Below, piece by piece: positions 21,483-28,884 of a DNA stretch of 64,000 nt. A program made the translations under genes and the position numbers. Each line of letters opens with the position of its first letter. Position 1 is the stretch's first letter. The notes beneath the pieces were generated by a model that saw only the letters and a program-made list of their open reading frames with translations, was not told the origin of the DNA and searched no databases. The stretch comes from Actibacterium lipolyticum (lineage in GTDB: Bacteria > Pseudomonadota > Alphaproteobacteria > Rhodobacterales > Rhodobacteraceae): the NCBI RefSeq assembly GCF_900184935.1, contig NZ_FXYE01000001.1, positions 1,240,001 through 1,304,000 of the forward strand, written 5' to 3'.

Positions 21483-21674
21483 TTACCTGCCTCGCCACCG
21501 TTGAATTGTTCTCACAAGGTCAGGACCTGCGCTCCACCCCCAAGCGGCTCCTATGGCCGTGAAGACCAGAACACCTGCAACCGCGCCGAAGATCCCTCCT
21601 ACAATGCCGGTGCCACCGCCAATCATGAATCCCACCGCGGCCCCGGTAAGGCTCCCAAATATCCTTGATTTCAT
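21483..21674 (-). CDS. Glycine-zipper membrane micro-protein
   Basis: The protein is 63 aa, almost entirely a glycine/alanine-rich hydrophobic stretch with GxxxG spacing (GAAVGFMIGGGTGIVGGIFG), then a short basic end. GAGGG lies at good spacing before ATG 21674. Glycine-zipper proteins insert in membranes as helical hairpins; some act as pores or stabilisers. No specific family is recognised and the coding call rests on the ribosome site and composition. Confidence 0.5.
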   Translation of the reverse strand: MKSRIFGSLTGAAVGFMIGGGTGIVGGIFGAVAGVLVFTAIGAAWGWSAGPDLVRTIQRWRGR

Positions 21675-21769
21675 CTAACCCTCGAACTTTTTGTTTCAGC
21701 TGTCGCAAAGGCCGCTATCGGGAAAATCACGCGTCAAAATGATGGCACTACATTGTTCATGCCACCGCA

Positions 21770-22027
21770 CTACTTGTGCCGGCTCCACCTCTGCATCTGC
21801 TCTATCGCTTGATTGCGACGGCCCTCAATCATTTCATTGATCCAGGAGACGGGAAAGCCCTCGCGTTTTAAGCGCTCTGGGCTTGCGCCGAGAGTGTCGA
21901 TCTTGCCGGCTCTCAGTCGCTTGTAAAGGTTTTCAGGTGTGGTCTGGTAAAAGTCTTGCGCGACAGCCGAGAACGGGAGGTTCGGCTGGGCTCCATAGGC
22001 TGCGAGCAGTATCATAGAAGTTGACAT
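21770..22027 (-). CDS. PrtN-like small regulator, copy 2
   Basis: The protein is 85 aa. It shares the plan of its upstream neighbour: a start like MNTAF/MSTSM with a short helix, then LPFSAVAQDFYQTTPENLYKR and RAGKI, and an arginine-rich end. This is the pattern of pyocin-activator PrtN family proteins, small HTH activators or excisionase-like factors. It follows copy 1 by 10 bases. The two copies have diverged, so they may bind different sites. Confidence 0.65.
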   Translation of the reverse strand: MSTSMILLAAYGAQPNLPFSAVAQDFYQTTPENLYKRLRAGKIDTLGASPERLKREGFPVSWINEMIEGRRNQAIEQMQRWSRHK

Positions 22028-22037
22028 GCTATCAGCC

Positions 22038-22274
22038 TCACTTGGACGCAGCGCCGCGGCGCTGGTCTATGTATGAGGCAAGATCGAGGATATGCACGCC
22101 CCTTGGGCTTTTCTGGCTGTCTTCCATCGACATAAGTGGCAGTTGTATTTCACCGCTGCGGATTTTTTCGTGAAACTTGGCCTTGGTAAGGTCGAACCAG
22201 TCCCGTGCGACCTGCTCGGACGGGATCATCACGCGTGCGTTGTACATGCTCATCAACATAAATGCGGTGTTCAT
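22038..22274 (-). CDS. PrtN-like small regulator, copy 1
   Basis: The protein is 78 aa. MNTAFMLMSMYNARVMIPSE, the GEIQLPLMSMEDSQKS segment and GVHILDLASYIDQRR match the PrtN family closely. The leader GGAGACCC before ATG 22274 recurs before two other island genes. A 20-base sequence 82 bases upstream also precedes the integrase. It may therefore control excision or transfer. No pyocin or phage genes are present, so the usual PrtN target is absent. Confidence 0.8.
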   Translation of the reverse strand: MNTAFMLMSMYNARVMIPSEQVARDWFDLTKAKFHEKIRSGEIQLPLMSMEDSQKSPRGVHILDLASYIDQRRGAASK

Positions 22275-22356
22275 TGGGGTCTCCGTGTCTGAAACGGCGC
22301 AATCGTCATGGCGCCTGCAGGGGAGGTGCGTTTGAACATCTCTGGGCGGAGGAGTT

Positions 22357-22376
22357 TTTGATCAGGGTTTAATATC
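22357..22376. repeat. 20-base perfect repeat, copy A (upstream of prtN-like gene)
   Basis: TTTGATCAGGGTTTAATATC is identical to 34306-34325. Both copies lie 70-85 bases upstream of a leftward gene with the same GGAGACCC leader. Confidence 0.85.
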
Positions 22377-22397
22377 CCTTGAGGTTCGCGGTGCAGT

Positions 22398-22426
22398 GGC
22401 CCTGAACAGGTTTTCTGAACAGGGCC
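22398..22426. terminator. Hairpin downstream of the 120-aa gene
   Basis: GGCCCTG and CAGGGCC form a 7-base stem nine bases after the stop at 22435 (leftward). CTGAACAGG is also repeated directly inside. No U-tract follows, so it may be a weak terminator or an mRNA-stability element. Confidence 0.4.
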
Positions 22427-22434
22427 GCGACACT

Positions 22435-22797
22435 TCACATGGTGCGTACCGCACGAGAGAGATCATGCAAGCGAGCAGCATACCAGCGAAGGCCTACGTC
22501 GACATTCAGGCGACGGCCTGCGTCGACCGGTAAGGCAGTGATGATTTCACCCTGAAGCGAAAGTAGGGTATCGACCGCCTCATCCAGCGCAAGAGCGAGC
22601 TCCATGGATGCTTCGCCTGGTTTCAGATGTACTTCGAGCGCCTGACGGAATGCAGTCCCGGAAATCATTGGAAAGCGGCGGAGGAGGTCATCGAGACCAG
22701 CCCCGTGGCGGTCCATGAAGCTCCTAACAAGACGTTGCCCAGTGGCGCGCGGTACGCCGGTTGCGCGATCGATAACGATGGTTTGTTGTTTTCCCAT
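22435..22797 (-). CDS. Unrecognised 120-aa protein divergent from the relaxase
   Basis: The protein is 120 aa, mostly alpha-helical in appearance, starting MGKQQTIVIDRATGVPRATG. ATG 22797 is preceded by AAGGAGACCCGG, virtually the same leader as the integrase. An in-frame extension to 23013 has no ribosome site. It faces away from the relaxase across a region with strong inverted repeats. A relaxosome accessory or mobilization regulator is a position-based guess; I see no known motif. Confidence 0.6.
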   Translation of the reverse strand: MGKQQTIVIDRATGVPRATGQRLVRSFMDRHGAGLDDLLRRFPMISGTAFRQALEVHLKPGEASMELALALDEAVDTLLSLQGEIITALPVDAGRRLNVDVGLRWYAARLHDLSRAVRTM

Positions 22798-22865
22798 TCC
22801 GGGTCTCCTTGGCAACCGCTGGGCAACACCATGCTGCCCGGAACATTCGGTGCCATATTTCAAGG

Positions 22866-22889
22866 CCCATCGGCAGGAGGACCGATGGG
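22866..22889. repeat. Perfect hairpin CCCATCGG/CCGATGGG
   Basis: There are two 8-base arms (22866-22873 and 22882-22889) with an 8-base loop. It lies 69 bases upstream of ATG 22797 and could be part of oriT or an operator. Confidence 0.6.
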
Positions 22890-22983
22890 TGCGCTGGAGC
22901 AAGAAAAAGGCCAGTGCGTCTACATTGCAGAGAGGTTGTTCCGGTCCGTCTGAGCTGTCTGCCATGTAGTTCTTTTTGAACCC

Positions 22984-23035
22984 GTGCTGCTTTCGAAGCG
23001 GGTCTCGCAACAAAGACCTGCTTCGAAAACAGCAC
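22984..23035. repeat. Large inverted repeat, candidate oriT hairpin
   Basis: Arms at 22984-23005 and 23014-23035 pair in 20 of 22 positions around an 8-base loop (CGCAACAA). No T-tract follows on either strand, which argues against a simple terminator. The position about 520 bases before the relaxase suits an oriT recognition hairpin. Confidence 0.6.
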
Positions 23036-23552
23036 TGGGTCGTCAGGGAGAAGTTTCGAGTCTTGCGACGATCTCCCTATCGATCTTGCTGTGTAGCCCG
23101 GCGTTTTCGGGGCACGCCTCACAAGGAAGGCGAGGATCGAAAGCGGCGGCCCGTCGCCTCTACTTGCGAGGGATTCTGACCGTGTTCGTTCGTTCCTGCA
23201 TCGCCATGGGAGAGGTCCTGGAGAGGGGCACCCTTTCCAGGCCGCGCGGGGCGCGAGCAGGATGGGGTATCGGGGAAGGAGTGCGGAACGACCTTGCCTG
23301 ACCCGTCGGAGACGCCAGGGGGTGCAGGGGGAGTGGCGAACGATGACCCTGCCGCTCTCCGCGCAGGAGGCCCCGCGGCAGCGGCCCTCGGAGAGCCGAC
23401 GGTGTATGGAGCCAGCGTAGCGCGCAATACACATAGTCGGTCCCTATATGTACCGAGGACGCTTCGCGCCCATCGTACTTCCGTTTCGGGACGCCCGACC
23501 GTGTCACTAATTCCGCTCCACCCAACCAACAAAAACAAGGAGGTGGAGCAGC

Positions 23553-25187
23553 ATGCAAGGCTATCAATTCGCACACATGGAAGTCTGGTCGAACAAGGGC
23601 AGAACCGGCGCGGGCGGGGACGATGCCATGTATCGCAAGAACGGTCAGAGGGCCTGGACGGCGCAGCAGATATTCGACGAGCTCGAGCGTCTTCCCGGGG
23701 CTTCCGAACATGTCATCAATGAACGTCCCGGGCCTCAGATCCTCCCCGGCGTCGCTGCGACTTTCCAAGAGATGAGGGACCAGCACGAGGCTGCGTCATC
23801 AATACAGGAGGCGTATGGGAAGAAAGGCTTGCGGCGCAAACTCCGGTCCGACGCGTCGTCGCTCTATGTCAGCGTTTTTTCTTTGCCAGTCCGGACAGAA
23901 GATGCCCTCGCAGATGAAGCGGTCAAGGCGGAGTGCATGGACGTCCTCGAACAAGCCCTCCAATTCGAAACCGATAGAATTTCTGAAGCCGGCGGGCGGG
24001 TGTTAGGTGGTGTCCTCCACTTGGATGAGGAACACCTTCACCTCCATATCGTGGCCGTTGATCCGGTTCGGGGGCGCGTCGACAATCTCCACCCGGGACG
24101 AGTGGCGAAGAAAGCTGTGAATGACGGTCCTTTGCCCAAGGGAGAGGTTCGTACAAAATTGGCGAGCCGAGCTTACAGGGATGCCATGGTAAAATGGCAG
24201 GACGACGTTCACCGCGAAGTGTTCGGACCCGCCGGGCTTCTCAGGCTCGGTCCTGGACGAAGCAGGTACAGCCGAGCGGAGTACCAGAGGGTGAAAACGG
24301 CTCAGGAAGAACTGGCGAGCTACGAAGCGCGTGAAGGTGGCTACGCGGCTTGGGACAGCGCGCAAGAGCAACGGCAGGAGATCCTTGACGCGCGGGAGAT
24401 GGAGTTGGACCGGAGGGTTGCCGACACCGAAGCCCGTGAGGCGGCGGCAAGGGCAACAGTCGCTGCGGCGGAGAAGAGCAAAGCTGAAGCTGATGCGCTG
24501 TGCCACGCAATGCATGTTGGAAGTAACGCGATTGCAACCCGCGCGCTCGACTACCGCGTGCCTACAGCGGAACACGAAGAAGGGCTGGAATTCGGACCGG
24601 CCGCCCCGAAGTCAAAGAAGGAGCGTCGAACCCTGATGGACATCGTTCGGCCCGCATATGGCATTCTCACAGGGCTGGCGAAGAAAGTCTTCAATTTGCG
24701 GAAGCGGCAACACGTCGTCCAACGGCAGGCGGCTGAAAACTTGCAGGCCGCGGCCGATATTGCGAAGGCCTATATCGAGCAAGATCGCAAGCCACCTGAA
24801 GCTATGAACAATATCATCGATGGTGAGCCATTGCCGCTGGGTCGCGAGGCATTTCCCGATGCGCTCTTCATTCAGAAGGGCACAGACGCCGAGGCTCTTC
24901 AGAAGCAGATCGACGAGCTCCCAAATTTGACGCTGCGGAAAATGTGGGTGGCGACATGGCAGTCACAGCACCTATGTGATGAACGGCCGGACTTGGCGGC
25001 AGAACTTGGTCGAGGCGTAGATGTCCTTGAGTTCGCCGCCACCCTGAGAGGGTTTGATCTCGAGGTCGGCAAACATGAACCCAAAAACGCGAAAGACCCG
25101 CATAGGGCTCGACTCCATGTTGACACAGAGCGGGAGCCGATGCGGGTCTTCAGGATTGAACGTCAGCGGGTGCTGGTCCGGGCATAA
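23553..25187 (+). CDS. MobV-like relaxase (HUH-type mobilization protein)
   Basis: The protein is 544 aa. The catalytic region GGVLHLDEEHLHLHIVAVDP has the MobV/Pre histidine motif (H156, D158, E159, H163, H165). A RKLRSDASSLYVSVF segment before it matches the usual motif order. The C-terminal two thirds, from about 240, is helical and rich in Glu/Ala/Arg, partly coiled coil (about 250-330). Relaxases nick oriT and pilot the strand into a recipient using another element's secretion system. AAGGAGGTG precedes ATG 23553. No VirB/VirD4 genes are present, so transfer would need a helper. Confidence 0.8.
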   Translation: MQGYQFAHMEVWSNKGRTGAGGDDAMYRKNGQRAWTAQQIFDELERLPGASEHVINERPGPQILPGVAATFQEMRDQHEAASSIQEAYGKKGLRRKLRSDASSLYVSVFSLPVRTEDALADEAVKAECMDVLEQALQFETDRISEAGGRVLGGVLHLDEEHLHLHIVAVDPVRGRVDNLHPGRVAKKAVNDGPLPKGEVRTKLASRAYRDAMVKWQDDVHREVFGPAGLLRLGPGRSRYSRAEYQRVKTAQEELASYEAREGGYAAWDSAQEQRQEILDAREMELDRRVADTEAREAAARATVAAAEKSKAEADALCHAMHVGSNAIATRALDYRVPTAEHEEGLEFGPAAPKSKKERRTLMDIVRPAYGILTGLAKKVFNLRKRQHVVQRQAAENLQAAADIAKAYIEQDRKPPEAMNNIIDGEPLPLGREAFPDALFIQKGTDAEALQKQIDELPNLTLRKMWVATWQSQHLCDERPDLAAELGRGVDVLEFAATLRGFDLEVGKHEPKNAKDPHRARLHVDTEREPMRVFRIERQRVLVRA

Positions 25188-25208
25188 TGATGGTTCGCCG
25201 GTTTGCTG

Positions 25209-25841
25209 TCACTTGGCGGCTACAGGCGGTTGTCTCTCTTTGCTCTGAGCTGGGGAGGGGAACATGTCAGGCTGCTCTTCCTTGTTGATAGGTGCCTTGT
25301 TCATCTTCGCTCGCTTGATTTCCGTGGGCGACGCTTTGGTTCGCTGAACAACATCACTATGGCGTTCGGCCAGACGGCCCTTGAGTTCTGCGACTTGCAG
25401 TTGTGTTTCTTGGAGCTTCTCCGAGAGTTCCGCATTCTTGGCCTCTGCAACCTCGGCTCGCTTTTCAGCTTGGTCGCGCTCGGCCTCCACGATTTCCACG
25501 GCTTCTTCCTGTTCGACGACCTCAGCTTTCAGCTTGTCGATTTCGACAGCATGGCCTCGTCGTTCGGCTGCTGCGGTCTCGTCAGCGCGCGCCCATGCCA
25601 GGGTCCATAGCTCTGTGACTGCGTCCAAGACGTCTTCGGGCATGTCGGGTGTAGCCCGTTCGACCCTGGCCTTTTCCTCCAGTTCGGCTTTGAGCTTCTT
25701 CACGACTGGGCTGACGTCCCTGAAAGAACCGCCGGTGAGCGCGCGAACCTTCGCGTTTGTTATGTCTTCGCCCTTTTCCTCGAGCTTTTTGATGGCCTCG
25801 CGTACACGCGTTTCCATGGACTTGTTGGACTTCTGGGCCAT
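25209..25841 (-). CDS. KfrA-like DNA-binding coiled-coil protein
   Basis: The protein is 210 aa. The N-terminal region (METRVREAIKKLEEKGEDIT, NAKVRALTGGSFRDVSPVVK) matches the KfrA N-terminal DNA-binding domain. Residues about 95-180 are a long heptad-like coiled coil, then a Pro/Gln-rich tail. KfrA-type proteins on plasmids autoregulate and aid stability. ATG 25841 has GGGAG upstream. A nested palindrome just upstream (25863-25891) is the likely operator. It converges on the relaxase. Confidence 0.8.
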   Translation of the reverse strand: MAQKSNKSMETRVREAIKKLEEKGEDITNAKVRALTGGSFRDVSPVVKKLKAELEEKARVERATPDMPEDVLDAVTELWTLAWARADETAAAERRGHAVEIDKLKAEVVEQEEAVEIVEAERDQAEKRAEVAEAKNAELSEKLQETQLQVAELKGRLAERHSDVVQRTKASPTEIKRAKMNKAPINKEEQPDMFPSPAQSKERQPPVAAK

Positions 25842-25862
25842 GTTGGGCTCCCATTTCTGGTA

Positions 25863-25891
25863 TTGGTAAGCACCGGTATTACCGTTACCAA
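25863..25891. promoter_or_regulatory. Nested palindromic operator upstream of kfrA-like gene
   Basis: TTGGTAA (25863-25869) and TTACCAA (25885-25891) are exact inverted copies. Between them GGTATTACC (25875-25883) is itself a palindrome. The element is 22-50 bases upstream of the start, right for autorepression. Confidence 0.65.
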
Positions 25892-25961
25892 GCGCTACCA
25901 CCCCGACGGGGCGGTACTCAGAAGATGGTTCTTTTCAAGTAGGGACAAAAACGCAGGATGA

Positions 25962-25991
25962 AAAAAGGCGACCCCTTCGAGGGCCGCCTTC
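25962..25991 (-). terminator. Rho-independent terminator of the rep-like gene
   Basis: AAGGCGGCCC and GGGTCGCCTT (minus strand) pair in nine of ten positions around a short loop, followed on the minus strand by a run of six T residues. It lies about 40 bases after the stop at 26031. Confidence 0.75.
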
Positions 25992-26030
25992 AAAAGTGCC
26001 GCAAGGAAGCCAGCAGTCTCTTCGAGCGTG

Positions 26031-26849
26031 TCAGGTTTTCGGAAGATTGCGGCGCAGGTTTTTCTCTACGCTGCCAGGCGCTTCCCCAGGAATCGCATAG
26101 TCGGGAAAGTGGCGGTTGCGGATCTCGCGGAGCTCTTCGGAATTCAGTTTGAAAACGCGCGCGTCGGTGCCCCATTGTCGCAACTTGTCCGGGTACCATG
26201 TCGTTCCGTGATGTCTGAGCCGAATGCGAAGCTGCTGTTTGCGGTCCGCCCGGTATATCCATTCCAAGCCGACAAAAAAGGTCGTATCGACCATTTTCGA
26301 GACCTGTTGCAGGCTCGTGAAAAGCCCTCTGCGATGGGTGCTCCATGGCTTCGATAGAGGTATAACGTACTCAGGTAGCGGATGGTTTCGAAGGTTCTTC
26401 GCGCCGCAATACAAGCTTAAAGTCAGATGACTGCGGCAGGCTGCGACATCCCTGAGGTCGAGCAGGGCAAAGCTTTCTTCGAAGAACCTTCGAGCCATCC
26501 AGTTGTGCACATGGGAGCTAAACTGCCAATAGATGGTCTTGTGGTCTTCGCTTAACCTTAGGTCATCAAACAGCCAAGTCTGCGACACCTGTTCGACCAT
26601 GGTGACGAGAGACTTGGCAGTGTTAGCGCTTTTGGGTCCGACGAGATCTCGAAGGGCCTTGCACGGTGCCCATGTCCGGGCTTGTTCTGGGTTCTTCACG
26701 TAGGTGTCGTATCGGCTCCAGAGGTCGTTGAAGTCTTGCCATGCGAACAAGGCTATGAGCAGCCGGGTCGTTGATATCCGCAATTCTGTGTCAAGTATGG
26801 CCTTCAGGAGGTTATAGGGGATGCTTACTTGGTTGTTGTGTTTTCTCAT
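26031..26849 (-). CDS. Plasmid Rep-like protein (putative replication initiator)
   Basis: The protein is 272 aa. It has two parts that look like winged helices: residues 10-70 (IPYNLLKAILDTELRISTTR) and about 130-190. The segment FALLDLRDVAACRSHLTLSLYCGAKNL recalls the RepA/Rep_3 initiator pattern in which a strand is followed by a SxYALRLYELL-type helix. ATG 26849 follows AGAGG. A kfrA-like neighbour and iteron-like repeats upstream (27080-27129) support a plasmid-derived replication module. The match is weak, so other DNA-binding roles are possible. Confidence 0.5.
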   Translation of the reverse strand: MRKHNNQVSIPYNLLKAILDTELRISTTRLLIALFAWQDFNDLWSRYDTYVKNPEQARTWAPCKALRDLVGPKSANTAKSLVTMVEQVSQTWLFDDLRLSEDHKTIYWQFSSHVHNWMARRFFEESFALLDLRDVAACRSHLTLSLYCGAKNLRNHPLPEYVIPLSKPWSTHRRGLFTSLQQVSKMVDTTFFVGLEWIYRADRKQQLRIRLRHHGTTWYPDKLRQWGTDARVFKLNSEELREIRNRHFPDYAIPGEAPGSVEKNLRRNLPKT

Positions 26850-27327
26850 GGATTCCTCTTTCAAACATCGTGTCAGAAAGAGGTGGGACCCTGCTGGTGC
26901 GCCCGGAAACGTCGCCCGCATTTTTGAGGAGGCAAACAGCCTGTTTTTCTGAACGTCCCGTCAAAAATGTAATCTGCCCGAACTCTTGGCTGATGAGCCC
27001 GTAAAAGAGTCCGCCTTGCCAAGAGAAAATATTGGAAATTCGTGGCAAGTGGATGATCTTATTTCTTTATTTCCAGGCAGGCATTTAAGCAATATTAGGC
27101 AATTAAGCACTGAACCATGGTGAACCATGACGGTGTTCTTGATTTCAAGGCGATGCCCCCACCGAGTCCGTGCGCCGTGAGGCTTGGAGGTTCCTGGGCA
27201 GTGGATCTCGGAATTTTGCCGTTTCGGTGAAACCGGTACCTGGGCTCACGACATCCTGGAAGCCGTCCTTCCATTGCCGGGGCCAACTTTCATCGTTATC
27301 GATGTATCAAGATTAGGAGCCATAGTA
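26850..27327. other. Divergent rep-hsdM control region
   Basis: These 478 bases have no supported gene. The region contains iteron-like direct repeats (27080-27129) and must carry both the rep-like and hsdM promoters. The hsdM frame is open back to 27184 but those codons look non-coding. Confidence 0.45.
27080..27129. repeat. Iteron-like direct repeats
   Basis: GGCATTTAAGCA (27080-27091) and GGCAATTAAGCA (27098-27109) differ at one base and start 18 bases apart. TGAACCATG follows twice (27111-27119, 27121-27129). Such repeats are typical of Rep binding regions. Confidence 0.5.
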
Positions 27328-28884
27328 TTGACGAACGAGCAAAAAAAGGACCTTGAGCGCACACTCTGGGCCATCGCCAATGCCCTCCGGGGCAAGATGA
27401 ACGCTGACGAATTCCGGGACTACATTCTTGGCTTCATCTTCTACAAATATCTGTCCGAGCGGTTGTTCCTCTACGCCAACGAGGTGTTGGAGCAGGACAA
27501 GATCACCTTCGACAAGGTCGACGAGACCACGAAGGATGGACAAGAGATCCTCGAGGCAGTCGAGGAAGCCGCGATTGGCGCGCTGGGGTATTTCCTGAAG
27601 CCGACCGAGCTGTTCAGCGCGATCGCCAAGCGGGGCGCGCAGCCAGGGCAGTTCATCCTGTCCGACCTGGCCGAAGTGCTGAACCACATCCAGGAATCTA
27701 CCCTTGGCACCGAGTCCGAGGATGACTTCGACAACCTGTTCGAGGACCTCGACCTGACCTCGTCGAAGCTGGGCCGCACCGAGCAGGCCAAGAATGACCT
27801 CGTGGTCAAGATCCTGGCCGCCCTCGACAAGATCGACTTCGGCCTGCACGACAGCGACAGCGACATCCTGGGTGATGCCTACGAATACCTCATTGGCCAG
27901 TTCGCGGCCGGGGCGGGGAAGAAGGCGGGGGAGTTCTATACGCCCCAGCAGGTCTCGACCATCCTGGCGCGCATCGTCACCACCGGGAAGACGCGGCTGA
28001 AGTCGGTCTATGACCCGACCTGCGGGTCGGGATCGCTACTGCTGCGCGTCGCCCGTGAGGTCGAAAACGTGGAGGACTTCCACGGGCAGGAACTGAACCG
28101 CACGACCTACAACCTTGCGCGCATGAACATGATCCTGCACGGGGTGCACTACCGCAACTTCGACATCCGTCAGGCGGATACGCTCGAAGAGCCGCAGCAC
28201 GAGGGGCAACTGTTCGAGGCCATCGTGGCCAACCCGCCGTTTTCTGCGAAATGGTCGGCGAACAGCATCTTCCAAGGCGATGACCGCTTTGCCGAGTATC
28301 CCAAGCTCGCGCCCGCCTCAAAAGCCGATTTCGCCTTTGTCCAGCACATGCTGCATCATCTGGACGAGAACGGCACCATGGCCGTGGTGCTGCCGCATGG
28401 GGTGCTGTTCAGGGGCGCGGCCGAGGGGGCTATCCGCCGCTTCCTGATCGAGGAAAAGAACTGGCTCGATGCGGTCATTGGCCTGCCAGCCAACATCTTC
28501 TACGGCACCGGCATTCCCACCTGTATCCTTGTGTTCAAGAAATGCCGCGAGACGGACGATATCCTGTTCGTCGATGCCTCGACCTGTTTCGAGAAGGGCA
28601 AGAACCAAAACAACATGAGCGGCGGTGACGTCGACCGCATCGTTCAGGGCTACCGCACGCGGACCGAGGTGGATCGGTTCAGCCACCGCGCCTCCCGCGC
28701 CGAGATCGCCGAGAATGGCTATAACCTGAACATCCCGCGCTATGTCGACACTTTCGTGCCGCCGCCGCCGGTGGACATGCAAGCGACGGCCAAGGCATTG
28801 AAGGTGCTTCGCGATGACATGGGGCCGGTGGACGACCAGATCCGCGCCTTCTGCGCCGAACTGGGGCTGGAGAGCCCAGTATGA
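27328..28884 (+). CDS. hsdM: Type I restriction-modification methyltransferase HsdM
   Basis: The protein is 518 aa. The N-terminal HsdM domain begins TNEQKKDLERTLWAIANALR. The N6-adenine methyltransferase motifs are motif I YDPTCGSGS (229-236) and motif IV NPPF (302-305). TTG 27328 is the start: AGGAG sits eight bases upstream, and the usual family N-terminus (MTNEQKK) begins exactly there. Together with HsdS it methylates both strands of a bipartite site. The stop overlaps the hsdS start by four bases. Confidence 0.95.
   Translation: MTNEQKKDLERTLWAIANALRGKMNADEFRDYILGFIFYKYLSERLFLYANEVLEQDKITFDKVDETTKDGQEILEAVEEAAIGALGYFLKPTELFSAIAKRGAQPGQFILSDLAEVLNHIQESTLGTESEDDFDNLFEDLDLTSSKLGRTEQAKNDLVVKILAALDKIDFGLHDSDSDILGDAYEYLIGQFAAGAGKKAGEFYTPQQVSTILARIVTTGKTRLKSVYDPTCGSGSLLLRVAREVENVEDFHGQELNRTTYNLARMNMILHGVHYRNFDIRQADTLEEPQHEGQLFEAIVANPPFSAKWSANSIFQGDDRFAEYPKLAPASKADFAFVQHMLHHLDENGTMAVVLPHGVLFRGAAEGAIRRFLIEEKNWLDAVIGLPANIFYGTGIPTCILVFKKCRETDDILFVDASTCFEKGKNQNNMSGGDVDRIVQGYRTRTEVDRFSHRASRAEIAENGYNLNIPRYVDTFVPPPPVDMQATAKALKVLRDDMGPVDDQIRAFCAELGLESPV

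Larger units (their letters stand above)
22798..23552. other. Non-coding region with probable oriT upstream of the relaxase
   Basis: These 755 bases have several overlapping open frames on both strands but none with a ribosome site plus a plausible protein. The region holds a perfect 8-base hairpin at 22866-22889 and a 22-base imperfect inverted repeat at 22984-23035. The space before a relaxase gene is where an origin of transfer is expected. The relaxase promoter must also lie here. Confidence 0.55.

Noticed and set aside
22724-23434. Long open frames on both strands between the 120-aa gene and the relaxase
   Set aside because: They overlap each other, lack ribosome sites, have Arg/Pro/Ser-rich non-protein-like composition and run through the hairpins.
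27111-27129. Tandem TGAACCATG as a CRISPR or microsatellite
   Set aside because: There are only two units and no spacers; more likely part of a Rep-binding or promoter region.
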